A DNA stretch of 64,000 bases from Diphasiastrum complanatum (GCA_029204225.1 CM055092.1:43011863-43075862); one strand, 5' to 3'. Shown: positions 46,585 to 59,359, counted from the first letter of the stretch. Made by a program: numbers and translations. The notes: a model not told the origin generated them from the letters alone.

Positions 46585-49500
46585 ATGCAGAATATGGTGC
46601 AAGGGTGGTTTTCTGGAGGTCCAAGCGATGGCGGCAAACAGGTGCCATCGTCAGTGCTGGCTGACTGGAACTCTTACGCAGCGTCTCAGGAAGGGCCGAG
46701 CCTAGACCTGGAGGCAGCGACTCTTCTGAAATCAGCAAATGACACAATCTTAGGTGCCTTTAACACGTTAGTCCATTTCTTCCATCCCGTCTCTCATATC
46801 TAAACTTACATTTGACAATTCACAATGCTTCGAAATGTTATCACACGATCTTCTTCTAGCTAATAATTTCATCTAGATCCCTGATAATAAGCATTAGGGC
46901 ATGTAGATCAGCATACCAAACAGCCATTAACAGTATGTTCTCAGCCTTGCAGGCTTACGGCTTACCCAAAAGATTGGTTTTTGGTGCCTGTGTGTACATG
47001 GTTCATGATTACTAAATGCTTCTGTTTAATACTTATTGTTGGATACAGTGTGTCAGATCCTTTCGTTTGAATTTTGGATTAGGGTTGTTGTTATTGCAAC
47101 CCTGTGTTGTTATGGAGTATTTAGCTAGTCAATCTCTTCTGCTCCATCAAGAAATATAATCTTTCTTATTAGATGCTTTCAGTATAGATCAGTTCTATCT
47201 TTAATACAGAAGAGACCGATACGTATGGATCTCTTTTCCTCTGTCAGTTCTTTTTTGGAAGTGAGTTTGTTGCTCTTGTAGAGATTTGATTGCATCGTAC
47301 ATTTACTTCTAGGGGGCTTGAATATTTTGGGAATTGTTTATCTGTTCTTTTGCTGATAGTTTCTTGTCTTTTAGTGCTTATAGTGGAGATGAAGATGAAT
47401 AATAGTTAACGCTGTTTTATTTCTGAATGCTCTAGTGTATCCAAAAATGTGCGAGAACTTCCAGGAAGTGTTCAGACAGCAGCAACAAGTTTTCCATCCA
47501 GAAAGGCCATCACATATTTCGGGCTCATGTTGGGCTCTGGCATATTTTTCATCTTTATATCATTCACAATGTTTCTGCCAGTGATTGTACTGATGCCTCA
47601 AAAGTTTGCATCTTGTTTCACCATTGGCTCAATTCTTGTCATTGGTTCTTTTTTCGCGTTAAAAGGGCCCCGCATCCAATTTTTCCACATGATATCGAAA
47701 GAGGTGACTATTTTCACTTCCTTTGACCTAGCATTTTGTGAATCCCATACGCCATTGTACTTTATATGCTTCCATGGCTATTGTAGACGATTATTTCTAG
47801 AATTTACTGATTTTACTGTTTCGAGTTTATGATAAATTTGAGTTACACATGAAGATAATCCTTTCAGGCTTTGTCTGTTTCTACACATTTTTGCAGAGAT
47901 TACCGTTCACTATTGCTTTTGTTGGTAGCATGGCTGGAACTATCTATGCTTCGACCGTTATGCATAGCTATGTGCTCTCTGTAATATTCTCAGTCATTCA
48001 GGTATACTTATATGTTGCTCATAGTGGTCGTTATAACTACTAATTTAGCATCTTTTGTGCAAGCTATTATAGTTATGATCATACAATCTCTCCATTTTTG
48101 CATAGTGTGATAGTGCCCTGTACGGATGAAAACATGTATTGTATGCTTATGGATTTTCTAGCATGGCCATGATTGATAGAGCAAAATTTAATGCAATGTT
48201 TCTTTATGCAAATGTGCATTATCAACTGGAGAAGTCTGGTAACTGTATTTCTGCACTTAAGATTCGAGTTAGCAGCTGGGTCCGAAGTAAAAAGGTTGTC
48301 CATGTTACATGTTCATGCATCAACCCAAATGTCTGCATCAAAGTACGTACTGTGAAAGTCCATCGTTCCTGAAGTTCTGATTATGAATTGCCTAAAACTT
48401 CCTAATTTACTAGCTGAATGCCGTATTAGATTAGCCTCAATAGTTTTTGCTATTCACCTGTTACAAGGTCCCTCAAAAGAAATGTAGTAAGGTAATAGAA
48501 CTGTTACCTTTCGGCTTGAAACACACAGGAGCCATTGTTTACACTCTTATTATATGGAAGCACAGGAGCCATTGTTATATTTGACATAGCAGAGTCTGAT
48601 ATTCAGTCAGTTACACCTGGACTGGAAAACGCATGACTGCAGTCCAAGAAAATGCTTGAATCATATATCACTATAACAAGGCTATGGTGTAAGGAAGATG
48701 GCGATGGCGGTGGAGAGAGACAGCACTAGTGCTGGCGATGGCGATGGACGCCTTAGTTCCTCTCCTCTGGCAACTGTCTATGGAGAGTTCTCCCAGGATG
48801 TTGACATGGATGCGCGGAGGAAAAAAGGGGAGTTCAACCCAAACCGGGACTTCCATCTGAGAGGAGTCATGAATTGTGAATGCATCAGTGTATCTGGTAA
48901 CATAAACCGGATTGCCTGCATAAAGATAAGGACCATTGGCAAGGACGGAGTTGACCTCCTGAGCAGAAGAGAAATTGAACAAGAAGAAGCCTTTCCCCAA
49001 AGCTTGAGAGGAGAGAACCTTAGCGTTTAGCCGCTCCCAATGGGTCACTCCAAAGCGTTTGACACTATTCGCAAAAGGGGGTTTGCCCATAGTAAGCAAC
49101 GACAGAGCAGTTAGAAAGAGCATCCAAGTGAGCTGAGAAAAGAGACGGATCCAGATGGAAACTACGCACCTTCAAACCATCCTGCGCAGAAGAGGGAGCA
49201 AGTCGGAAAGCGAATCTGCCAATTGAACAGTTAGTTGCAGAAGAGGTAACACCGCAGGGTCATAGGAGGGTGTTCCTGCGCCTGCAGCAACAACTGATTG
49301 AAGGCCTCCGGGATGCAGTAGTGAGAAGGAGGAACCTGCCGAAGAGGAGGGCTGCCACGCTTCCTACCTGGTGCCATTGGAGGGCGCCCAATTTTGTTCT
49401 TCAACTTGCTTTTCCGCTTGGCAATTCGAGTAAGAGGAGGAGGCGCAAAGTGTATGACCGGCCGGGTGCGAGCTAACCGCTGGGGCTGAAGGCGCTGCCG

Positions 49501-52500
49501 AGGCTTGAAGTCCTTGCCCAGAGAAGAGTTGTCCGCAACCTGCTGCAGAGGGGGTGGATCTGGAACTGACTGAGCCGTTGAAAGAGACAGCTGAGGAGAA
49601 GGAGGTGGAGTAGCCATGAGGCGGCGCAGCCACAGCGGCGAAGGAAATCACTGAACCATGAGGAGGAGAAAATCGAGGAGCAGGTGGGCCCAGAGGGGGA
49701 AAACTGGCAGGAGAAAGCGGGTAGCAGGAAGAGATCAGAACAGGAGGTGGGGCCTGCACGCAGGAGCAACAGGGGGAAGAGAAGAAGGAAGAACAGAAGG
49801 AGCGAAGGAGGAACAAAGAGGAAGAGAAGAGGAAGGAAAAGGAAGAAGAGGAGACGGGAAAAGCGGAGAAGACGTCTCACACGAGGGAGAGGGCAGCAAG
49901 CCATCACCTCCACCGGATGAAGGGGAAGAGGGAGAGTGCACCAAGGACGTGCCCACATCATGAAGACCAGTCGGGGGCATGAAGCATATGCTCTGGGATG
50001 TGGAGAGAGAGGATGCCAGCTTTGGATCTGGTTCTCCCTAGCCTTGGCAAGGCTCTGCTGATCCAGCCCCCTAAGCTTCATAATCCTTCTCCTCATGTGC
50101 GCGCTTGTATTTTATGGAACCTAGCTGATTCCCCTGTTGAGCAGTTGCAGTTCCACTGCGGTGGCCGTGTCTACTCTCAGACGGTTATTTTCAAAGGCCT
50201 GCCGGATTCCTTTTATCACTGTCGCCGCCTTGGTCATGCGGTTGTTGCTTGCCCAGTTCCTCCTCGACGCCCTTTTCAGTCACCGCTTGGGTAGATGGTT
50301 GCTTCCCAGCCTGGCCGTCTTCTACCCTTGTCCAAGGTCACCCCTATGCTGCCCTCTTCTGCTGCTCCTTTGCTCCCTACGCCCGCTGCTCTTCGTCAGT
50401 CGCCAATGCCGGCTTTGCCCACTTCGGCATCTCAGCCCTGCACTGAGGCTTTTCAACATCAAGATCACTCCTTGTTTACGTCGGCTACCACTCTTCGGCA
50501 TCAAAGCGCTGCGGAGACTCTGCCGCCTGTGCAATTGTTGAATGCCACACCGCCTCCGACTGTTTTGTCCTCTGCTGATCAACCTGGCAATCAGCTGTCT
50601 TCCTTGTCATTGCCTTTGCCAACTTTGTCGGCTGCTACCGTCTCTATGTTACCTCGGCTGTGGGCGGATTATCCTCCGGAAGAGCTTTTCTCAGTCCTTT
50701 TAAGTACTCCTGCACAGCCTCGGCTTCAACCAGATATTGAAGCTCTTCCACCAACCTTGAACAACATCATCGTTGATGGCATCCCTGCCCTCCATCGCAA
50801 AGGGCCTCGTGCTCTGGTGCCTGTTACTGCCTTGTTGTCAGCTGCTCCAGCTAGGATCTCTAAGAAACGACGCGCTGTTGGGAAGTCTAATCCTCACTCG
50901 TCCCCTAGGCTCTCTGATTTGAAGCAAGCTATGCGTGCTAAATTTCTTTCAGCTCCTCCTGCTGATGTACCTTCTCCTCAGGAAGCCTCTCTCTCTGCTG
51001 GGATTCCTTCTTTGCCACTGGACGCATGAATTTCTATTCCTGGAATGTGAGGGGCCTTAATGATCCGCTGAGACGTTCTTGTCTGGTTGCAGTTATTGCA
51101 TCTTATCCCCACCGTAATGTTATTATTGGTCTGCAGGAGACTAAATTGCGAGAGTTCAACCAACATTGCTTGATCAAGAAATTTGCCGCCTCTTTCCATT
51201 ATGTGGTGTCTCCGGCGCAAGGGTCGCGTGGTGGAGTTCTTACCCTTGTCTCTCGCGACTGGCAGGTGCTGTCCAGTTCCTTTGATCTTGCTGGTCGGTG
51301 GACTCTTCTTTAGGTCAGCAAGCATGGTTTTGCCTTTTCTATCCTTAACCTCTATGCACCCACCTCTTCTTTGCTCCGCACTGACTTTTGGACTAACCTC
51401 CCTCCTATCCAGGATGACCGCCTCATAGTGCTTGGGGATTTCAATATGTATACCGACCCTTTTTCTGTCCTTTTGGTCGTATTTGGGACCTTACCTGTTG
51501 AGTCTTGCCCAATCTGCCCTTTCTGGAACTCTTCCTTCTGCTATCTTTGAGGGCATGATCAGGCTCATTTCTAAGAAGCCCTTCCCCCTTTCTTTGTCTG
51601 ACTTCCGTCCCCTTACTATGCTGAATACCTCTTACAAGATCATTGCTAAGGCCATGACCCTTCGCCTTGCTCCTCTTTTGCCCTCTCTTTTATCACCTGA
51701 GCAATTTGGTTTCGTTAAGGGTTGTAATATCATGGACTCCCTCCTTAATGTCTGGTCCTTTGTCGACTCCTTGCTTGCCTCTTCTACTCCTTCTCTGATT
51801 CTTCGACTTGACCTTGACAAAGCGTTCGACCGCATTGGTTGGGACTATATCCTGGCTAGCTGCACTGCTTTGGGCTTCCCCCCATCTTTTTGTGCCTTTG
51901 TGCATGCTCTTTATTCCTCTGCTTCTTCTACTATAGTCTTCAACGGATGCCGCCCTTCGGCTTTTTCTCCTAAGTGCATTATTCGTCAAGGCTGTCCTCT
52001 CTCCCTCCTTCTCTTCGCCATTGCTACTGAGCCGCTTTCTCGTGCTTTTCGACATGCTGCTTTGATCCGTTCTATTGCTCCAGTTCAGTCCCCCTTAGGC
52101 CCTCTCTCCCATCAATTGTTTGCTGATGATGTTACTTTGTTCTCTCTTCTTTCTGAACATCATGTTTTGCATCTTCTTCAAGTGTTTTCAGAGTTTTGCT
52201 ATTGCTCCTCATCCCGTCTCAACAAGGAGAAGTCTGAGTTACATATTCTCTCTGTTACCACCCCTGCATGGATTTATAAGCTAGGCATTGTCGTAGTGCC
52301 ACATGGTGTTGTTACTCGTCTTTTGGGTTCGCCCTTTGGTGTTAATCTTACTCCTCGCCAGCGTACAGATTGGTTCCTTCACTCATTTGTTTCTAAGCTT
52401 TCCAGTTGGGACCCTTTCTTTCTTACCCTGCCAGAGTTCTCATCGCTCGACACATTTTGGTTGCGTACCTTGTCTTTTTCTCTTCCATCTTCTCGGCTTC

Positions 52501-54765
52501 TGCCTCTCTTCATTCCTCTCTGGCTCGGCTTCTCAGGCGCCTCCTTTGGGCAGGGAAATGGCCTCTTCTTCCTTGGTCCGTTTGCTCTGCCGCAACCCAA
52601 GATGGTGGCCTGGGAATCCATGATCCTCGCATTAAGAACACCTCTTTGATCTTCCGTCGCCTGTCCTCCTTGGTGCTTCCTTCACAACATTGGCATTTCC
52701 TCCTTTTCCAGTACCTGTCTAATTCGGCCGTGGCCCCTCTTCTTCTAAAGCCATCTTTCTCTTTTCGCTCTCTTCTTTCCTTCGGGGGCTCTTTTAAGTT
52801 TGAAGGCCCTTTCATTCTTCGTAACTTGGCCTCTTCTTTCCTTGACTTCCGTCATATTCTTTCTTGGACCAGCCCCTTGCTTTTGCCATCTAATGAGTAC
52901 ATTTGGACTTCCTCCCTCTTTCCCCCTGCTTCCCCTTCCTTTTTTGCTCGTCACCCCTGCCTTTCTCTTTCCCTTGCTCGCAAGGGTCTCCTTTCTGTCG
53001 ACCAAATTTTTCAGGTACCCTTCCAAGACCTTCTCCGTTCTCAGCCTCTTTCTTCTGCGGAACACTCTCTCCTCCAACTGGCCTCTGCTTCTACCTTTAG
53101 TTTTTCTTTGACCCTTCCTTCCGCAGGTATTGATGGGTGGGTACCTGCTCTTTCTTTAACCTCTTTAGGCTACCGAGCTACGTTCCTTCGACGCTTCCCT
53201 TCTCTCTTCCGGGATTTTTTCAACACAGCTTGGTCTCGCTCTGATCCTCCTTTCTGGAGTACTCGACTTAAAACAGCTTCTTCCCTCCCTGTCGCAAAAC
53301 TCCGTTACTTGGCTTATCGCATCCTTACTAACTCCTTGCCTCTTCGTGCCAAATGGCCTTTTCTTTTTTATCGCCTTTGTCCGCTTTGCCAGCTGGAAGA
53401 AGAAACTGTTCAGTACCTGTTTTCTCATTGCCGTCAGGACTTGTGGTTGGAATTCCACCGCCTCTTAGCTGCTGGTGCACTGTGCCTCCATTTGCAGCTG
53501 ACACTATTTTGCTGGGGGTTTTGCCTGCCATGCATGCTTCTTCACTTCCTTTCTGGCATCTTTGCAGGCTTTCTGTTTTGTGGCTGATATGGTTGACACG
53601 CAACAGGCAGGTTTTTGACGGCTCTGCTTCGTCTTTACTGGCTACTACATGTCTGCGGCTTGCTCTGTATTTTTATGTTGTGCTTTAGCTGTTATAGACT
53701 GCCGCCCTGCGTGGTGTGCTGATCTTTTATTTTCCCCACAGCGGGTTGCTTCTTTTCGGAGGACAGTTTTCGGTAATGGCCTTTGATGCCGTGTACAGAC
53801 TTTTTTGTACTTGTACATTTGTGAAAATATAATAGTATACTTAACATTTGAATTTTGCAAAAAAAAAAAAAAAACAAGGCTACAAAAAAATTTCCTATGT
53901 TTTGGCATTCTGTAGCATCCAAATGCTGAGAGTTGGAACAAAATTTCTAAGCAATTATTATATATCAGCCACCATTTCTTATGATCTTAACTTTTAAGAC
54001 TTCCAATTGACGAGAATATTTTGAAAGTGGTATTCCTGTCATTCGAGAAAGAGCTCAATTTGATTGTCATGACTGCCTTTTTGAGCTGCTGCCTGCTGTT
54101 TTGCAGTTTGAGAAAAGTTTGTTTTGAAAAATGGGAAATCTAGCTAGCTTGTCAAACTATTCTGACTATTTTTAAAGCACAGCTATAACAGATGAGCATA
54201 AAGTTTAGACCCCTATGTCTTAAATGATTATAGTTTCCTAAATTGCCCTTTCAAAGCTACTTGAAACTGTTTCACAAAGAAGTCCACGTCAGAGGCAATC
54301 TTTTATTTAAGTTATCTAATAGTTTCTGAATACTGCTGAGCCACTAGTTTTCACCTGTAGCATTAGGTTGCCTTCCAGGGTGCACTGGTCCATACTGTGA
54401 CAAGTCAAATATGCATCAAAATGTTTGCTATTTCTCAGCTGTTGTTTAGACACGATTTGAGATGTATGAGAAAGCTGTTTTGAGGAGTTCTTACGTTAGT
54501 ATCCAGATCAGCAGTGACTTGCATCTTAGTCCGCTATTTTCTTTCTGCATTGTCCTTAATATTCTATACTACATTGATGTACAAGCAAAGTAATATCAGA
54601 TTGAAGGTCAATAGTGGACGCTTTAACTCATCTTTCCTCTGCTTCTTTTTGCAGATTTTGGCACTACTTTATTACTTGATATCTTACTTCCCAGGTGGTT
54701 CAGCTGGTCTTCAATTTCTGAATTCATTGCTGAAGTCATCAATTATGAGGTGTTTTGGTCGGTGA
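46585..54765 (+). CDS. SFT2-like vesicle transport protein, four exons (221 aa)
   Basis: A Got1/Sft2-family membrane protein, expected in Golgi-associated retrograde vesicle fusion. Exons are 46585-46766, 47436-47703, 47897-48001 and 54655-54765. All introns are GT-AG and the reading frame is continuous (182+268+105+111 bp). The cytosolic N-terminus ([12 protein letters not shown], then [16 protein letters not shown]) is followed by about four membrane spans near residues 85-110, 115-137, 154-174 and 178-197. Conserved pieces include [24 protein letters not shown] and SYFPGGSAG. The C-terminus ends CFGR. Length matches plant family members of about 220-230 aa. The third intron is 6653 bp because it contains a 5.2 kb LINE in the same overall direction. 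Splice sites are intact, so the gene is probably functional. Confidence 0.95.
48685..49617 (-). pseudogene. LINE ORF1, N-terminal half, inverted
   Basis: On the minus strand the protein starts [13 protein letters not shown] at 49617, with a Pro- and Lys/Arg-rich region. After a frame change it enters the DUF4283 nucleic-acid-binding domain: [20 protein letters not shown], then [20 protein letters not shown], then [12 protein letters not shown] near 48850. The domain stops there. Its second half is found on the plus strand beyond 49990. Upstream (49618 to about 49970, minus) is presumably the LINE 5' leader, rich in Ser, Pro and Leu codons in all frames. Confidence 0.75.
49998..51029 (+). pseudogene. 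LINE ORF1, C-terminal half
   Basis: The plus strand continues DUF4283 ([15 protein letters not shown], then [19 protein letters not shown]) and ends it with a CCHC-like knuckle, of which [15 protein letters not shown] remains (one Cys is replaced). An in-frame TAG at 50292 breaks the ORF, which then continues in the same frame through a Pro/Ser/Leu-rich linker and a basic stretch ([12 protein letters not shown]) to TGA at 51027-51029. The stop overlaps the ORF2 start as ATGA. Confidence 0.75.
51026..53587 (+). pseudogene. LINE ORF2 (endonuclease-reverse transcriptase), internally deleted
   Basis: An AP-type endonuclease begins at 51026 ([26 protein letters not shown]). An in-frame stop occurs near 51313, and the frame runs on to VLGDFNM near 51445. 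The rest of the endonuclease and the N-terminal fingers of RT are missing, so a deletion of several hundred bases lies near 51.47 kb. RT resumes with [20 protein letters not shown], then [15 protein letters not shown], then [11 protein letters not shown] and the catalytic FADD at 52119-52130. A frameshift near 52410 leads to the connection region ([12 protein letters not shown]) and the zf-RVT domain ([19 protein letters not shown]) near 53380-53430. It is clearly non-functional. Confidence 0.9.
53883..54654. other. Rest of SFT2 intron 3 after the LINE
   Basis: AT-rich intron DNA ending in a pyrimidine-rich acceptor (CTTCTTTTTGCAG). No other insertions are recognised. Confidence 0.6.
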
Positions 54766-57700
54766 AGTATTTTTGTACTGATATGTGGAAGGAAACAGAA
54801 ATTCATTGTGACCATTGTTCATTGCTACGTTAATATGATACAAACTGTCCAGTTACGTGAAGCGTTATAAGCAGGCTTTGCAAACATCCGCCGGCTTCTG
54901 TGGTGATTTGGAGCATCCTTTCAAGCAATAATTGTTGCGATCTGTGAATAGATCATGGCTATTTGCTGGCTGAGGCAAACAAAAACATGATTACAAAAAG
55001 CAATTGATAAAAGCCCATCACTTCTGATTTGTAGTAATACTATTTTGCTAACTTTAGAGTTGATAAGCACCTTGTGCAGAGTGGTCATTGACTTTAGTGC
55101 TTGTCTCTTCTCAAAGTTCTTATACTGTTTTGTCGCTTCAGTACACTGAAGTAGTCCAGCTTCTTTGCACTGCCATGCGAAGAATTTCGCTAACTTGCAT
55201 CTTCAGTTCTAGCAGATATCCATCATAGGACTTGCCCTGTATCAAATAGCAAAGATGTAGAGCCCTTTTATCTTGTTAAGTAGATTATCACAAATTTTTG
55301 CTCCTTGTAGAAGAGTCATGCTTTGATGGGCATGCTCTGTAGTATGCTTGTTTGTAGCTAAATATAAATATTCTTTTTCAAACCAATAGCAGCTTTACTT
55401 GAGAGGGAGGATGAGAAGAGAGACTTGAAGGAGCTGCTGAAGTTGAAGTTATTATCAGTGCATGCTTAGTATGGATGCTTGTATCTTCCATGCAGCAAAA
55501 GGTCATGGCAATTCAGTTTCACTTTTCAGTGCTACATCAGTTTTGAGCTGGGAGAAAACTTTCTCAAGTGAGCTGAATTTCTTGGTGTTTATCGTTCCTT
55601 GCTCCTTGCTACCCTGAGACGCTTTTTGTATACATGAGTAATCGTTCGGCCTCCATGAAGTTCCACGTGTGGAATTTTGTTGGATTTTGCGCTTAGGCTT
55701 CTATTTTTAAAGGTAAGGGATTTTGCTGCTAGCCTTCTCTTTTTAAAGGTATGTTAGTTTTTGAGCATAATATGAAAGGTTTCAATGAAGAGATATTTGC
55801 AAAATATTTGACACTGTTCTATTGCTTTTTTATAGGTCTTTAACTTTATCTCATGTAGATGTCTGCCTTATATGCATTGTTATCGTTAAGAAATACAATA
55901 GGGAGAATAGATCGAACATTGGTTTATGTATGTGCTCATTGACCAATCCTGTCAGCATTGCTCGTTTATGTTGTCATTGAACTACTTGAATTCTGCACTT
56001 AAATGAAGCTAATTTATTGGGTAGAATGTATGACAAGTTTGTGATTTTCTTGTCCAACTCTTGTATTACATAATCTATTGTCTTGCTGGTGGTTCCTGCT
56101 TTGCAGCAGGTAATATTGGACTTTAGTCTATGTGAAGTGTGTGCAAAGGCATTATTTCTTTCCCTGAACATAGCTGAGTTCTGATCATTGTAATTTCCTT
56201 TCATGAACTCTTGGGTGCATAATTGCATGCTCTCCCTCTCCCATAAGCAGTTGAATGTTGATGCTGAGGGTTGTGTCTAAAAAATCAACAAAACTTGAAA
56301 ATGCAAAAAAGAATCAGTTCACACAAATGAATACTTGTGGGAAGAAACCAAATGCACAAAAAAAAAAAAGCTAAATCCAATGCCTACAACCCGTTCTATG
56401 CTCACCATAAGAAAAAAACTACAAAACGGGAACTATAATCCGAAAATATAATCACAGAGTAATTATGTAGCTGATCACAAATCACAATGACAAAAAAGAA
56501 GAAGGTAGCAGATGCATCCCTCAGCTCATAACCATGCCTGAGCTAGGCGCACTTCCAACAACTCGCAAACTCAAAATGAGCATATTGGGGCCACTAGGTG
56601 CTTGTTTTCTGATTTTTTTTAAAATGTTTGGACCTAGTACATTCTGGCCAGAATGGGTTTATAAGATATACACACATACAAGAGGACATGTTTCGAAGAA
56701 TGCTGCTTATTAATTTTGGATATGGAGTTTATGCATCCTCTTGCCCTCTAGGTCACTAAATACTTTATCATTGAAGAGGATAAAAGCATTCAATGGTCTT
56801 GTTTTCTTGTGGGTTTTATATTCCATGCATATTCAAAGATATTTTTTCCATCCTTTTGGGTACAATAGGTGAACACCATACCACCTTGTTAATCAGAAAT
56901 ACGTGACTCCTTTCTTGTGTGTGTACTTCAATTATAAGTGGGGCCAGCTTCAACTTTTCTCATCAATGCTTCAGTTCCATCTTTTGGAGGACCTTATGGA
57001 TATCAAAAGATTATGGGGAGGCTTTGAGATGTTTTCAAGGCCCTTCAATAATATCTCCTTTCTTTTTTAGCAGTTTAGGGGGCTCACGTAAAATAATTTA
57101 ACCTTTAAGTGGTAACTATACCTTTACCTATTTCCATTGAGACTCTTTACACTTCACATAATATATCAACTTTATCTATGTACCTAGTTAAGGTTTAAGA
57201 GCAATTTGGTTGGTGTTCATCTTGCTTTCAATTTTCCTAGAAAAATTATGTCTTGAAGATAGTCCTTACTAACTTGTGCTTCTTAGTTGAGGTTTAGATG
57301 CATGATTAACACTAGTGTTTTTTTATCCCTTAAATATGAAGTATCCTACTAGATTATTGATTTTGAAAAACATATCTTTTAATGCATGGATGGCTAGCAT
57401 CAAAATTGTAGTTTCACAATGTGGAAATGACTCAAAATTGATTTCCAATTCCATTGTCAGTAAATAATTGTGTTGCGTCATCCAATTTTAGTATGAAATT
57501 GTTAGCTGGTTGTAATATAATACTAAGTTATTTATTGACACAAGTTGCATTCATAATCATTCAACATCATCTAGACTTGTTATATTGTTTGCCTAGACTT
57601 AACTTGGACATCTTTCACAATTGTTCTATTTGCTATTAATATGTCTAATCATCTAAAATATTGCTCTAATCCTAAGCTATGTACTTCTTCATTGTGTACC

Positions 57701-58485
57701 ACCATAAGCTTCTTTGACTCATATGCATGATCTATTTCGTCTTCCTTGAAATGCTTGGGGATTATTGCAACAACTATGGAAGGCTTACATTGACCTTCAT
57801 TTTTGGTGGTTGAATTGAAGAATGGATGGTTCCTTGATTGGCATACTTTTAAAAACATTTTGTGCCACTAATTTTTGTTGTGTGTATTTATATTGGTTGT
57901 CCAAGAGCATTTGACAAATAAAACCATTAAGCTCTATATTGATATGTAAATTGACAAAATCAATATCAAGCAACAATAATAAAATGAATAAAACAGAGCT
58001 ACAATTGTCAAGACCATTATGAATGAAGCTAGTAAGTTACCTAATAGTACAATAGTTCAAAGTGCATGTTAATTTGCCAGTATTAGCATAAAACTATATG
58101 CCATAGTGTTTAAAATAATAAATGAAGCATATGCACAAATAGAAAATTTTCATTATTATTCCACAACCATTTTAAAGTAAAAGTCAAAGAGACATTGAAC
58201 AAAGACATGCAAAAAATAAGTTGGTATCTCCATTATTTACTAATGAAGAATATTGCTCAAAGGGAGATTATTTATTAGATATGTCATTTATTTATTGACA
58301 TTAATCATTTATTTTTCTTTCTAATAGGTTTTTATAGAACTATAAATGAGAAATCTACTCTTCCATCTTGGATAACTTTTCCAATGTAAGCTGCAATTTA
58401 GAATCATGCAATGGATGTCTTCTTTCATATGGATTCAAAATATGAAATTTCACATTTATTCATGCACACAACTAGAAAACTCTGT
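54766..58485. other. SFT2 3' flank and intergenic DNA; no gene recognised
   Basis: The first few hundred bases should hold the SFT2 3' UTR; a clear AATAAA was not picked out. A short plus-strand stretch at 55394-55440 (LEREDEKRDLKELLKLK) looks helical and charged but is isolated. Nothing else was recognised on either strand. Confidence 0.4.
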
Positions 58486-58490
58486 GTTTA

Positions 58491-58573
58491 TCCACGCAGA
58501 GTATCCACGTCGACACTTAGTCGATTTTCTGAAATTTTGTTTGCGTGGAACATCCACGCGTGGATTATCCACG
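58491..58573. repeat. Cluster of TCCACG motifs with a 14-bp palindrome
   Basis: Six copies of TCCACG or its complement lie within 83 bp (starting at 58491, 58504, 58544, 58553, 58559 and 58568). One pair forms the perfect palindrome ATCCACGCGTGGAT (58552-58565). The flanks are AT-rich. Function is unknown. Confidence 0.5.
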
Positions 58574-58779
58574 CCAAAAAGCCAAATTGAATTTTGAAAA
58601 TTCCGGCAACTGTTTGAGAGGGAAGCTTGGCGGCGTCGGACGGCAATGAATTATATTATGATGAGGTTTTTTTTTTTTCTTGCATGTTGATAATGAAATG
58701 GAATTAGTTAAATAAATATTTTTCTAAAGTGAATTATATCATGATGTTCCTAGATGATTGGGATTTTTGATGAGGTCGG

Positions 58780-59258
58780 CCACCTACTTTTGTAAGACAA
58801 CTGACTCGAGCTACCAAGAGGATAATTATGCATGATCTAAGGCTTTGATAGCTAGGGGTTTAGGGTCTACCCTAATGGCACTCTACCTAATCTCATATCC
58901 GAAATCAATTGATATGGATTGAGAGGTCATTTTGTACATAATTTGAGAGATTATCAAGAGATGGTGATTTTGGCAAATTTGCTCTTTAATGAGGAATTGA
59001 TGAATGATGAATGTGATATTTTTTGTGTCTAATGAATAGATCTGAATCTGAACAAAGTACTATACTTTCCACGTGTGTGACAGGATGTGAAGATCAATTA
59101 TTTTTAGTTTTATTGTGGTGTTCAAAAGCTCTTGCCAATTAGATGCAAAATAGGTTGAATTGTGTGCTAGTTTTCTATCTATTAGATATAAGTGAAACCT
59201 TTGATGCTTTTTCAATATTTTACTATCCAAATGAGGTTCATAACCTCTGATTTTAACA
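58780..59258 (+). repeat. Probable copia LTR, left edge not placed
   Basis: An LTR-like end TTTTAACA at 59258 is directly followed by a primer-binding sequence. The left end is a guess because no second copy exists in the window. It contains CCACGTGTGTGACA near 59069, similar to a CACACGTGTG element in LTR A. Confidence 0.4.
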
Positions 59259-59270
59259 TGGTATCAAAGC
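59259..59270 (+). other. Primer binding site of a copia fragment
   Basis: TGGTATCAAAGC matches the tRNA-Met complement with one change. Confidence 0.6.
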
Positions 59271-59359
59271 CCAAATGCAACCATCAAGGCTTAAATACAA
59301 GGAAGAGAGAAGCAATTACAAGTTGATGATTGTTTAATTTTTATTGCCCTTATTACTAT

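Larger units (their letters stand above)
48685..53872 (+). mobile_element. L1-type LINE inserted in SFT2 intron 3, with 5' inversion
   Basis: A 5.2 kb non-LTR retrotransposon flanked by the 10-bp target duplication AACAAGGCTA (48675-48684 and 53873-53882). It ends in an A run (53859-53874) that overlaps the second duplication. ORF2 and the second half of ORF1 read plus, but the first half of ORF1 (about 48685 to 49.97 kb) reads minus. A 5' segment inverted relative to the 3' segment between one pair of duplications is the hallmark of twin priming during LINE insertion. It is about 1.5 times richer in GC than the surrounding intron. The element is dead (see its ORFs). Confidence 0.92.

Noticed and set aside
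48698-49030. Plus-strand ORF of 110 codons
   Set aside because: Opposite strand of the inverted DUF4283 segment; the minus-strand reading has the family motifs.
49364-50096. Long minus-strand ORFs over the LINE 5' region (up to 207 codons)
   Set aside because: Low-complexity Leu/Ser/Pro/Arg-rich frames in GC- and purine-biased LINE sequence. They overlap the true ORF1 frame or lie in the leader.
51632-53603. Minus-strand ORFs opposite LINE ORF2
   Set aside because: Shadows of the reverse transcriptase frame; Arg/Lys/Glu-rich composition reflects the complement of Leu/Ser/Phe codons.
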